Shown: piece after piece, positions 20,501 to 26,726 of the stretch
Layout: each line of letters starts with the position of its first letter
How positions within the stretch are numbered: position 1 is the stretch's first letter
Source: Bacteroidales bacterium
GTDB taxonomy: Bacteria > Bacteroidota > Bacteroidia > Bacteroidales > Paludibacteraceae
Length of the DNA: 64,000 nt
Direction: 5' to 3'
Assembly (NCBI GenBank): GCA_015061115.1
Contig: SUXE01000002.1
Span: 225,944-289,943 of the forward strand
Notes under the pieces: generated by a model
Databases searched by the model: none
Told to the model about the DNA's origin: nothing
The model's input: the letters and a program-made list of their open reading frames with translations, nothing else
Program-made: the position numbers and the translations under genes

Positions 20501-20853
20501 AAACATGGCTGACCTATTTGCTGTTCAATTGTTGATTTAGAAGAAGACAACTCGCTCTCATTACCACTATGAGAAACTGTATGGCTACCTATTTCATGAC
20601 CATTTTGAGCAAAACTTTTATATGTGCCCCATGCACCATTTACCTCTCTTGTGATAACATAGAAAGTTGCCTTAAAATTGTACTTGTCCAATTGTTCAGC
20701 AGCCCACTTATGAGAATTGGTTTCCCAACCTCCATCGTCAAATGTAAATGTGATCGCCGACTTTGCCCAATCTTCCCAAGTGGCAATCTCCTGCGCCTGC
20801 GCAAAAGATATAGACGCCACCAATGCCGTTGATAAAAGTAATTTCTGTTTCAT
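17581..20853 (-). CDS. T9SS-secreted CE4 deacetylase - discoidin-like - GH8 fusion
   Basis: 1090 residues. Signal peptide ~1-20. NodB-type polysaccharide deacetylase (CE4) ~30-235: TFDDG gives base Asp39 and metal ligand Asp40, and SHTVSH supplies His91 and His95; FLIHGIQG is the motif-5 region. A beta-rich region ~250-320 follows. A F5/8-type C (discoidin/CBM32-like) domain spans ~370-505, then an Ig-like stretch to ~550. GH8 spans ~573-967 with VRSEGQSYGMM. A T9SS sorting domain (IVPNPASTQIEI, LPAGVYMAVIS) ends the protein. The CE4 is best read as an acetyl-xylan esterase working with the xylanase on the same chain; chitin deacetylation is less likely from context. It is the first gene of the minus-strand trio. 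Confidence 0.9.
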   Translation of the reverse strand: MKQKLLLSTALVASISFAQAQEIATWEDWAKSAITFTFDDGGWETNSHKWAAEQLDKYNFKATFYVITREVNGAWGTYKSFAQNGHEIGSHTVSHSGNESELSSSKSTIEQQIGQPCLTLAYPNCNEINNTLNYYIGGRICGGQTNPKSPTNLARFDCAICGSQGIKDESGFTSRCSGANGGWMVFLIHGIQGYEMNGGYSPTSPDAFNGTLKWLDTNRKNYWVCTARDAIMYLKERDNAKFTKTGGDSSSETYSLTVNLDTKICNWDYPLSVRVPMQDGWSDLKVTQGDNELEFEVLDGYVYFKAVPNGGEIVVGSGKPAVEEPKFQVSTSATQYCKDSTYKVSWTMTGDVADRTYTLNWGTGSSSTEVSVSSVKASSEWGETADNPYWVVDNILSDDGNHGGSSRWGSMSGSDEWVEFNFGKTQTVGGIMIDECTEYSTITGFEVQYDESGSWKTAYTGKTVGHDFNATFDPVSTSKMRLFVKSTNDGAGCNVNYVEFSGVAGYTIKDGINAAGSIDWKPKAAGTGMLTITNSRGKVLAQTSSIKVENCGGSGEEPCTDCGSGDPQPNTGGAFFDENGAYFGPSCDDGNVQKSGAYYTGVYPSPFKTYLGKTDEEIQDKLDKLWNHYFKGNDNSKVYYENGNEAYIKDINNNDVRSEGQSYGMMICVQTNHKTEFDKLWKFAKNHMLHTSGQWDGYFKWKCNPDGSAQDANCAPDGEMYFVTALLLAANRWNEPSYFKDAQYSLSRFWKNGNGSLFNESYKIITFQPYNCSNFGDPSYDLPAFVELFSRWSESNNEKWESCLAPTRGHLEKSCHSSSGLFADYSEFNGQPTTGGFSENSNKYMYDAMRCAMNVGMDYYLFGADKTTQNAMMTRLINHFEKDGYSHARFNWDGTGGSESYTLGECGANAVGCFALMDDPANDEKVKTNLKKAWNGQLMTGQYRYYDGLVHYLAMLHLCGSFKIYKPAPSVESKTIEVAKIPFEYNGNTYSEQSFYSFEKCQLYNVKVVLADVDNVDANGLVIVPNPASTQIEIVADEEIKSVEIIDMIGNKVISTNESVISVATLPAGVYMAVISTEKAQFIKKVMIKR

Positions 20854-20918
20854 ATGCTTAGCGTTTTTTTTCGTTAGTAATAATGTGTAGACGAGAGTAT
20901 GACCATCGTTTACGTCTG

Positions 20919-20948
20919 CAATATTATCCTAAAGCTAGATAAAGCAAA
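20919..20948 (-). promoter_or_regulatory. Candidate promoter of the xylanase trio
   Basis: Minus strand: TTTG (20948-20945), 18 bases, TAATATTG (20926-20919), one mismatch from TAnnTTTG. It lies ~65 bp before the CE4-GH8 start. Confidence 0.45.
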
Positions 20949-21090
20949 ATGTGATTACAATTATTTTTTGACGTTTTTTTTTCAAACATGCTCGCTAACA
21001 TATAATGACTTTTTTTTCTATGTTTTTTGGCGATTTTTTACAGGTTCGTCCTATCATTCAAAAAAAAATACATAATTTTTCCGTGTCAAC

Positions 21091-21121
21091 GTTGGAGATA
21101 TTAATTTTAGTATTACCTTTG
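21091..21121 (+). promoter_or_regulatory. Promoter of the GH5 gene
   Basis: GTTG (one mismatch to TTTG) at 21091, 19 bases, then TACCTTTG at 21114-21121. It is divergent from the xylanase promoter. The 366-bp intergenic region holds nothing else recognisable. Confidence 0.6.
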
Positions 21122-21219
21122 CAATATCAATTCGTCGATAAAAGTATACGATTTGTCGATAATTCAAGGCTAACACAAAAACAGACACTTTAACTAATAA
21201 CTCTAAAAATTGTAGGCGT

Positions 21220-22662
21220 ATGAAAAAAACATTTACTTCTCTTAGAAAAACAACATCTGCGATTGCCGCATTGGTTATTTCAGGAATGACATTCAACGCA
21301 TCTGCCGAAAAACTTTCAGGAAACACTGCGACTGAAATTGCCGGAATGATGACCACAGGCTGGAATCTTGGAAACACATTTGATGCAACAGGAGGTAGCA
21401 GCAGAGGTTATTCTGTTGACGCAGAAACATCTTGGGGACAGCCCAAAACAACCCAAGAAATGATAACCGCAGTAAGAAAAGCTGGATTTAACACTATTCG
21501 TATTCCTGTATCTTGGGGCAAGCACACTGATTTTATGGACGACTCAGAAAACTTCACAATCAGCGAAGAATGGATGTCCCGTGTCAAGGAAGTGGTCGAC
21601 TATTGTTATAATGAAGACTTGTTCGTAATCATCAACATCCATCATGACAACAACAATGGCAACATCATCTACATGCCAGAAGAGGATGAGGACAATGAAC
21701 TTTTCATCAGAGGTGTATGGCATCAGATTGCAGAAGCTTTCAAAGATTACGACCAGCATCTTATTTTCGAAATCATGAACGAGCCTCGTCTGGTAGGAAA
21801 ACAAAACGAATGGTGGTTTGACATAGACAAACCAACTAAAGCTATTTCAACCGCCCTTAAGATGATAAACAAGTTCAACCAAATAGGAGTAGACGAAATC
21901 CGTGGAAACGGGTCTGCTGAAAACAAAGACCGCGTCATTATGTGTCCAGGATATGCAGCCTGCTACGAAGGATGTATGTCTCCTGACTTTGAGTTGCCAA
22001 CAGACGTGACACCAAACCGTCTTGCAGTATCTCTACACGCATACCGTCCTTATGAACTATGTTTGGGCAGCCTAACCACATGGCAAAATAGCTATAAAAA
22101 AGAAATTGAGGATTACTTCAAGCCTGTTTATGAAAAATTCATCGTAGGCATGGGAGTTCCTGTAATAATCGGAGAAGAGTCGTGTTCAGCCAGATTCGAT
22201 GGCAGAGAATATGACAACCAGGAGGACAGACTTAATTGGGTAGAGGCTTACTACTCAGTAACTAAAAAATATGGTATGCCTGCGATCTTGTGGGACAACA
22301 ATGTATTCAGGGACAACAAAGGTGAAGCCCACGGACATTTCAACCGTAAGGAATTAACATGGTACGATCAGGAGTTCATCCAGAAAATCATGGATGTGCT
22401 TGGCATCGAAAGCGTAGAAAATATCTCTATTGACTATTCATTGTCTATAGGTCCGAACCCAGCGTCGAACATCATCAATGTTTCGGCAGACAATGAGCTA
22501 CAAAATATCACAATTTACTCTGCTAGCGGAACAAGAGTTATGTTCAAAGAGATTTCAGGAAACAATGCGGAAATCGGGGTCTCTATGCTAAACAGAGGAA
22601 TTTACAATGCTGTCGTCAAGACAGAATTAGGAATAAACGTAATAAAGTTAATTTTGAAATAG
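21220..22662 (+). CDS. T9SS-secreted GH5 endoglucanase (GH5_4-like)
   Basis: 480 residues. Signal peptide ~1-29. GH5 TIM barrel ~35-390: GWNLGNTFDA, ETSWGQPKTT, AGFNTIRIPVSWG, NIHHD, acid/base Glu188 in FEIMNEPR, HAYRPYELC, nucleophile Glu319 in IIGEESC, and the late Trp in LWDNNVF. The opening motifs are those of subfamily GH5_4, whose members cut beta-1,4-glucan, xyloglucan or related chains. The T9SS sorting domain ~400-480 contains IGPNPASNIINV and LNRGIYNAVVK. It has no carbohydrate-binding module. It is divergent from the xylanase trio and completes a hemicellulose/cellulose set. Confidence 0.9.
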   Translation: MKKTFTSLRKTTSAIAALVISGMTFNASAEKLSGNTATEIAGMMTTGWNLGNTFDATGGSSRGYSVDAETSWGQPKTTQEMITAVRKAGFNTIRIPVSWGKHTDFMDDSENFTISEEWMSRVKEVVDYCYNEDLFVIINIHHDNNNGNIIYMPEEDEDNELFIRGVWHQIAEAFKDYDQHLIFEIMNEPRLVGKQNEWWFDIDKPTKAISTALKMINKFNQIGVDEIRGNGSAENKDRVIMCPGYAACYEGCMSPDFELPTDVTPNRLAVSLHAYRPYELCLGSLTTWQNSYKKEIEDYFKPVYEKFIVGMGVPVIIGEESCSARFDGREYDNQEDRLNWVEAYYSVTKKYGMPAILWDNNVFRDNKGEAHGHFNRKELTWYDQEFIQKIMDVLGIESVENISIDYSLSIGPNPASNIINVSADNELQNITIYSASGTRVMFKEISGNNAEIGVSMLNRGIYNAVVKTELGINVIKLILK

Positions 22663-22730
22663 TAGTAAGGTTTTTCATGATAATGGGCTTGGTTTCGTGA
22701 GAAGCTGAGCTCATTGCTTTTTAAATAGGG

Positions 22731-22758
22731 GAAGGCACCACTTAAATGTGATGCCTTC
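22731..22758. terminator. Hairpin between convergent GH5 and ribD genes
   Basis: Stem GAAGGCA/TGCCTTC with inner CAC/GTG and a 6-nt loop. The T tract is poor on both strands, so its terminator role is uncertain. Confidence 0.4.
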
Positions 22759-22783
22759 ATACCAAAACAAACATCTTTGTTTA

Positions 22784-23833
22784 TCAACCATTCTGGTTTC
22801 TGTAATAGGCAATTACATTCCCATCTATGCTTTCTATTCTGTCAGGCGACGAATTCAAACCAGGAGATTCAATGCCTTCTTTTATTAGCAGACGTGGATT
22901 CTTTTCCACTCTTGTCTCATCCCATAAACCTGCATCTATGAACGACTGCAACGTTTTTGTTCCTCCTTCCACTATTAGAGATTGTATGTTTGACTCATAC
23001 AGATATTTCATCAAAGCATCCATCACCACACCATTTGAGTCGAATGGCAAAGTGGCAATTTTCACATTTGACGGATAATTGCCATTGTCTTCCTTCTCAG
23101 ATACGACGATTGTCTGGGTATCCGAAGAAAAACATTTGCAGGCAATCGGCACAATTAGGTTTCTGTCAAGAATTATTCGTGTGGGATTATCACCACTCCA
23201 ATGACGCACAGTAAGACTAGGATTGTCATTCAATGCTGTCTGTGTGCCGACGAGAATGCCTGATTCTTCCGCACGCATTTTATGGACATATCTCAACGTT
23301 TCCGGAGTAGATATTGATATCTGTCTTCCATTTTTCCCAGCGACAAATCCATCAGCGCTCTCTGCCCACTTCAAAATGATATAAGGACGACGCTTGGAAT
23401 GGAATGTGAAAAAGCGACGGTTGAGATGCCATCCTTCGTCTGCCAACACTCCCGTCTTCACTTCTATACCTGCATCCTGCAACATCTGCACTCCCCTACC
23501 ATCCACTTTAGGAAACGGATCCACATTGCATATCACGACCTTAGGAATACGGTGTTTGATGATCAGTTCTGCACAAGGAGGCGTCTTTCCCCAATGGGCA
23601 CACGGTTCAAGACTTACATACATAGTACTTCGCGAAAGTTTCGATTTGTCAGCGACAGACGCCACCGCATTGACTTCAGCATGTGGTCCGCCACACTTAC
23701 GATGATAACCTTCGCCTATGATTTCACCGTCGCACACGATCACTGCTCCAACCATCGGATTAGGCGCGGCATGACCTTTTCCGCATTCTGCAAGTTGGAA
23801 GCATCGCTTCATATATATTTCGTCGAGAGTCAT
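22784..23833 (-). CDS. ribD: Bifunctional riboflavin deaminase/reductase RibD
   Basis: 349 residues. N-terminal cytidine-deaminase-like domain with the zinc site His51-Ala-Glu53 (PHAEVNAV), Cys78 and Cys87 (EPCAHWGKTPPC). The C-terminal reductase domain ~145-349 contains YIILKWAESADG, GILVGTQTALNDNPSLTVR and LIVEGGTKTLQSF. It deaminates and reduces the pyrimidine intermediate of riboflavin synthesis in the cytosol. It starts 6 bp after the LOG-family stop codon, so the two are cotranscribed. Confidence 0.95.
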   Translation of the reverse strand: MTLDEIYMKRCFQLAECGKGHAAPNPMVGAVIVCDGEIIGEGYHRKCGGPHAEVNAVASVADKSKLSRSTMYVSLEPCAHWGKTPPCAELIIKHRIPKVVICNVDPFPKVDGRGVQMLQDAGIEVKTGVLADEGWHLNRRFFTFHSKRRPYIILKWAESADGFVAGKNGRQISISTPETLRYVHKMRAEESGILVGTQTALNDNPSLTVRHWSGDNPTRIILDRNLIVPIACKCFSSDTQTIVVSEKEDNGNYPSNVKIATLPFDSNGVVMDALMKYLYESNIQSLIVEGGTKTLQSFIDAGLWDETRVEKNPRLLIKEGIESPGLNSSPDRIESIDGNVIAYYRNQNG

Positions 23834-23839
23834 ATGTCT

Positions 23840-24373
23840 TTATTTTTCAATTAGAGAGGCCAAATTTTCAATATTATCGGCGACAGTAAAGAAATCCACG
23901 CCGACGTTCATAAAGCCATCTTCTGTGGCCTTTCTGAACATCTGTATCATATTGTCGTAATAGCCATAGCTGTTGTAGATCACGACCTTGCCTCCAAACA
24001 ATCCAAGTTGACGCCAGGTTATGGCCTCCAATACCTCCTCAAACGTACCGTTGCTTCCAGGCAGAGCTATCGCCATATCTGCCATATCAAGCATCGTCTT
24101 CTTACGAATATGCATGTCTTCAACCACAATATGCTCCACTTTATCGTAGGCCCATCCTCGCTCCACCATAAACTGTGGGATGACACCTTTGATTGTGCCA
24201 CCTGCACTCATCACTCCGTCGGCAAGAGAGCCCATCACACCACAAGCACCTCCACCATAATACACTGTGATCCCTAGTTTTGCAAGAATCACGCCTACAC
24301 GGAATGCATCATCGGAATATTTGGCGGAAGAATTGGAGTTTGAACCTCCATACACGCAAACACTTTTTATCAT
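23840..24373 (-). CDS. LOG family protein (TIGR00730, nucleotide 5'-monophosphate phosphoribohydrolase-like)
   Basis: 177 residues from the ATG at 24373; an upstream TTG would add four residues but is less likely. Rossmann-like fold with SVCVYGGSN, the YYGGGACGVMG loop, HIRKKTML, and PGSNGTFEEV at 105-114. Canonical LOG enzymes have PGGxGTxxE, so the second Gly is Ser107 here. Family members release base from nucleotide monophosphates. A TATCTTTG box sits ~105 bp upstream, followed by a leader containing an ATACCC/GGGTAT hairpin. It heads an operon with ribD. Confidence 0.88.
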   Translation of the reverse strand: MIKSVCVYGGSNSNSSAKYSDDAFRVGVILAKLGITVYYGGGACGVMGSLADGVMSAGGTIKGVIPQFMVERGWAYDKVEHIVVEDMHIRKKTMLDMADMAIALPGSNGTFEEVLEAITWRQLGLFGGKVVIYNSYGYYDNMIQMFRKATEDGFMNVGVDFFTVADNIENLASLIEK

Positions 24374-24477
24374 AATAAACTTCAAATTTCAGAAACTAAA
24401 ATCAAAGGCATCGAATACCCTATTCAGCATATCTCTATCGGGTATATTATCTTAGAGCCATTTAATCAGTTGGAATA

Positions 24478-24485
24478 CAAAGATA
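24478..24485 (-). promoter_or_regulatory. -7 box of the LOG-ribD operon
   Basis: Minus strand TATCTTTG. The leader to the ATG is ~100 nt. No TTTG at canonical distance. Confidence 0.5.
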
Positions 24486-24548
24486 ATGCTTTTTTACCAA
24501 ACAGGGGCATCACTGAACGACTCCATAACCATTCATTTATCACTTAAA

Positions 24549-24584
24549 TAAAAAAAGGCAAACAGAGCGAACTCCGTTTGCCTT
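24549..24584 (-). terminator. Terminator of glyA
   Basis: Stem AAGGCAAAC / GTTTGCCTT, with a seven-T run on the minus strand. Confidence 0.85.
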
Positions 24585-24606
24585 ATATTTTAGCTTTCTA
24601 TTCAGA

Positions 24607-25887
24607 TTACCAAGCGAACAAAGGATAATTAGCCATCATGCTATTTACCTTCTCACGAACTGCCTTGATGTTTGCATCGCTCTCTGGATTTGAAAGAACT
24701 GTGTCGATCATCTCTACGATTTCAACCATCATATCCTCCTTAGCGCCACGAGTTGTGATAGCAGGAGTACCGAAACGAAGACCTGAAGTCTGGAATGCAG
24801 AACGAGTATCGAATGGCACCATGTTCATGTTTGTAGTGATGTCAGCAGCAACTAGAGCAGTCTCAGCCATCTTACCAGTCAATTCAGGGAACTTAGGACG
24901 AAGGTCGATCAACATTGAGTGGTTGTCTGTACCACCAGATACAACTGCGTAACCCTTATCTACGAATGCCTGAGCCATAACAGCTGCATTCTTCTTCACC
25001 TGTGCCTGATAAGTCTTGAACTCTGGCTGAAGTGCCTCACCGAAAGCGACTGCCTTAGCGGCGATAACGTGCTCAAGCGGACCACCCTGCATACCAGGGA
25101 ACACTGCCGAATTCAAGATTGAAGACATCTTACGGATAACACCCTTCTTTGTAACCTTACCCCAAGGATTATCGAAATCCTTACCTAGCAAGATGATACC
25201 ACCGCGTGGTCCACGAAGTGTCTTGTGTGTAGTAGATGTCACGATATGTGCATATTTCAATGGATTGTCAAGCAAACCAGCAGCGATAAGACCAGCTGGG
25301 TGAGCCATATCAATCATAAGAAGTGCGCCTACCTCGTCTGCAATCTTACGCATACGTGCGTAATCCCACTCACGTGAATAAGCAGAACCACCACCGATGA
25401 TCAACTTAGGACGCTCTGCCTTTGCGATCTTCTCCATCTCATCATAATCAACACGACCTGTCTCTTTGTTCAAGAAGTAAGGAACTGGCTTGTAAATCAA
25501 ACCAGATGTGTTAACCAAAGATCCGTGAGAAAGGTGACCACCGTGAGCCAAATCCAAGCCCATGAACTTGTCACCAGGGTTAAGTACAGCAAGAAGAACT
25601 GCTCCATTAGCCTGAGCTCCTGAGTGTGGCTGTACGTTAGCGTACTCAGCGCCGTAAAGCTTACAAAGACGTTCGATTGCCAAGCCTTCGCTCATGTCGA
25701 CTACCTCACAACCTCCATAGTGACGGTGTCCGATGTAACCCTCGGCATATTTGTTTGTTAGATAACTTCCCATTGCCTCCATCACCTGATCACTAACGAA
25801 GTTTTCAGAAGCAATTAGCTCAATTCCCTTAAGCTGACGCTGATGCTCTTTCTCGATAATATCGAAAATCTCTGTATCTCTTACCAT
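24607..25887 (-). CDS. glyA: Serine hydroxymethyltransferase
   Basis: 426 residues from ATG 25887, the family length. PLP lysine Lys222 in [14 protein letters not shown]. Other signatures are [36 protein letters not shown] and [12 protein letters not shown]. It interconverts serine and glycine while loading tetrahydrofolate with a one-carbon unit. A longer reading from TTG 25920 is rejected because that codon overlaps the predicted -7 box TATCTTTG (25918-25925). Monocistronic, with its own terminator. Confidence 0.97.
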   Translation of the reverse strand: MVRDTEIFDIIEKEHQRQLKGIELIASENFVSDQVMEAMGSYLTNKYAEGYIGHRHYGGCEVVDMSEGLAIERLCKLYGAEYANVQPHSGAQANGAVLLAVLNPGDKFMGLDLAHGGHLSHGSLVNTSGLIYKPVPYFLNKETGRVDYDEMEKIAKAERPKLIIGGGSAYSREWDYARMRKIADEVGALLMIDMAHPAGLIAAGLLDNPLKYAHIVTSTTHKTLRGPRGGIILLGKDFDNPWGKVTKKGVIRKMSSILNSAVFPGMQGGPLEHVIAAKAVAFGEALQPEFKTYQAQVKKNAAVMAQAFVDKGYAVVSGGTDNHSMLIDLRPKFPELTGKMAETALVAADITTNMNMVPFDTRSAFQTSGLRFGTPAITTRGAKEDMMVEIVEMIDTVLSNPESDANIKAVREKVNSMMANYPLFAW

Positions 25888-25917
25888 AACTCTTGATGAT
25901 ATTGTTGTAATTTTTTG

Positions 25918-25925
25918 CAAAGATA
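25918..25925 (-). promoter_or_regulatory. -7 box of glyA
   Basis: Minus strand TATCTTTG about 30 bp before the ATG, implying a short leader. Confidence 0.6.
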
Positions 25926-26036
25926 GAAATTCCTACGGAATATTTTTACTGAAATAGTCAAATATCGTACAAAAAGAATAGTATCCTTAAATGTTTTGAC
26001 TGATTCTATAGATTTAGCAGTGCTTATTTGCCCTTT

Positions 26037-26444
26037 TCAAACTCGAATGGATCTTTTTATATCCATACGGTCAATAAAAAAATAAATGTACTCTCCCACA
26101 ACCCTTTCATCATGAGTGAAATTTCCAAGATCAAACTGCAAATCTCCACAGTCCACAATGACAGAACATATACTCTCAATCCTCCCGTAACAACAATAAG
26201 AACATCTGCCACGTTCAAATGGTAGAATCTTCATATCTCTTTTTGTGTTAACTGAAAACATTGTTTCCCAAGAGTCATCTCCTTCTAACATATCAATTTC
26301 AACCTCACAAACCTCACCTTCGGTGAAATCACATGGATGACAAAACGCCCAATACAGTGAATCACGCAACATGAAACAGACATCTGCCTCTTTGGTTTCT
26401 TGATCTATCCAATCTATCTGTTTAATTGTCACTATATAATTCAT
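26037..26444 (-). CDS. Hypothetical protein
   Basis: 135 residues, no signal peptide or membrane segment. Acidic and rich in aromatic residues (DSLYWAFCHPCDF, YIYFFIDRMD), with two Cys pairs (CHPC, CSYCC). No family recognised. It starts 7 bp after the DUF1294 gene in the same direction, so it is probably at the end of the lptD transcript. Confidence 0.55.
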   Translation of the reverse strand: MNYIVTIKQIDWIDQETKEADVCFMLRDSLYWAFCHPCDFTEGEVCEVEIDMLEGDDSWETMFSVNTKRDMKILPFERGRCSYCCYGRIESICSVIVDCGDLQFDLGNFTHDERVVGEYIYFFIDRMDIKRSIRV

Positions 26445-26451
26445 AGTGTTT

Positions 26452-26724
26452 TTATAATTGCATCATCAACCACCCTAATCCTGCTATCCATGCAATCAAA
26501 AATAGCGGCACCAAAATTGTGAACTTCTTATGCTGTGTCTTATGACGGAAACATTTCATACCGGCATACGCCCCCAGTGCTCCTCCAATCACCGCAAACA
26601 GTATCAACGTCGCTTCTGGAGTACGCCATTTCGCATTTTTCGCTTTCCATTTGTCTATGCCGTAAGCGGCAAAGGCGACAACATTGATGATCGCTAAATA
26701 AATATAAAAAATACTCATTGTCAT
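26452..26724 (-). CDS. DUF1294 small membrane protein
   Basis: 90 residues from ATG 26724. Two to three hydrophobic segments. The conserved cytoplasmic motif YGIDKWKAKNAKWRTPE is followed by GGALGAYAGMKCFRHKTQHKKF, the DUF1294 signature (here cited in two parts: GGALGAYAGM and RHKTQHKKF). Inner-membrane location; function unknown. It starts 2 bp after the lptD stop codon and so is translationally linked to it. A TTG start 12 bp upstream is less likely. Confidence 0.85.
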   Translation of the reverse strand: MTMSIFYIYLAIINVVAFAAYGIDKWKAKNAKWRTPEATLILFAVIGGALGAYAGMKCFRHKTQHKKFTILVPLFLIAWIAGLGWLMMQL

Positions 26725-26726
26725 AA

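Noticed and set aside
24374..24477. FMN riboswitch before the LOG-ribD operon
   Set aside because: Only one short ATACCC/GGGTAT hairpin is present; the conserved RFN sequence elements are absent.
26028..26225. Plus-strand 65-residue ORF
   Set aside because: Antisense to the hypothetical gene at 26037-26444, no promoter or family features.
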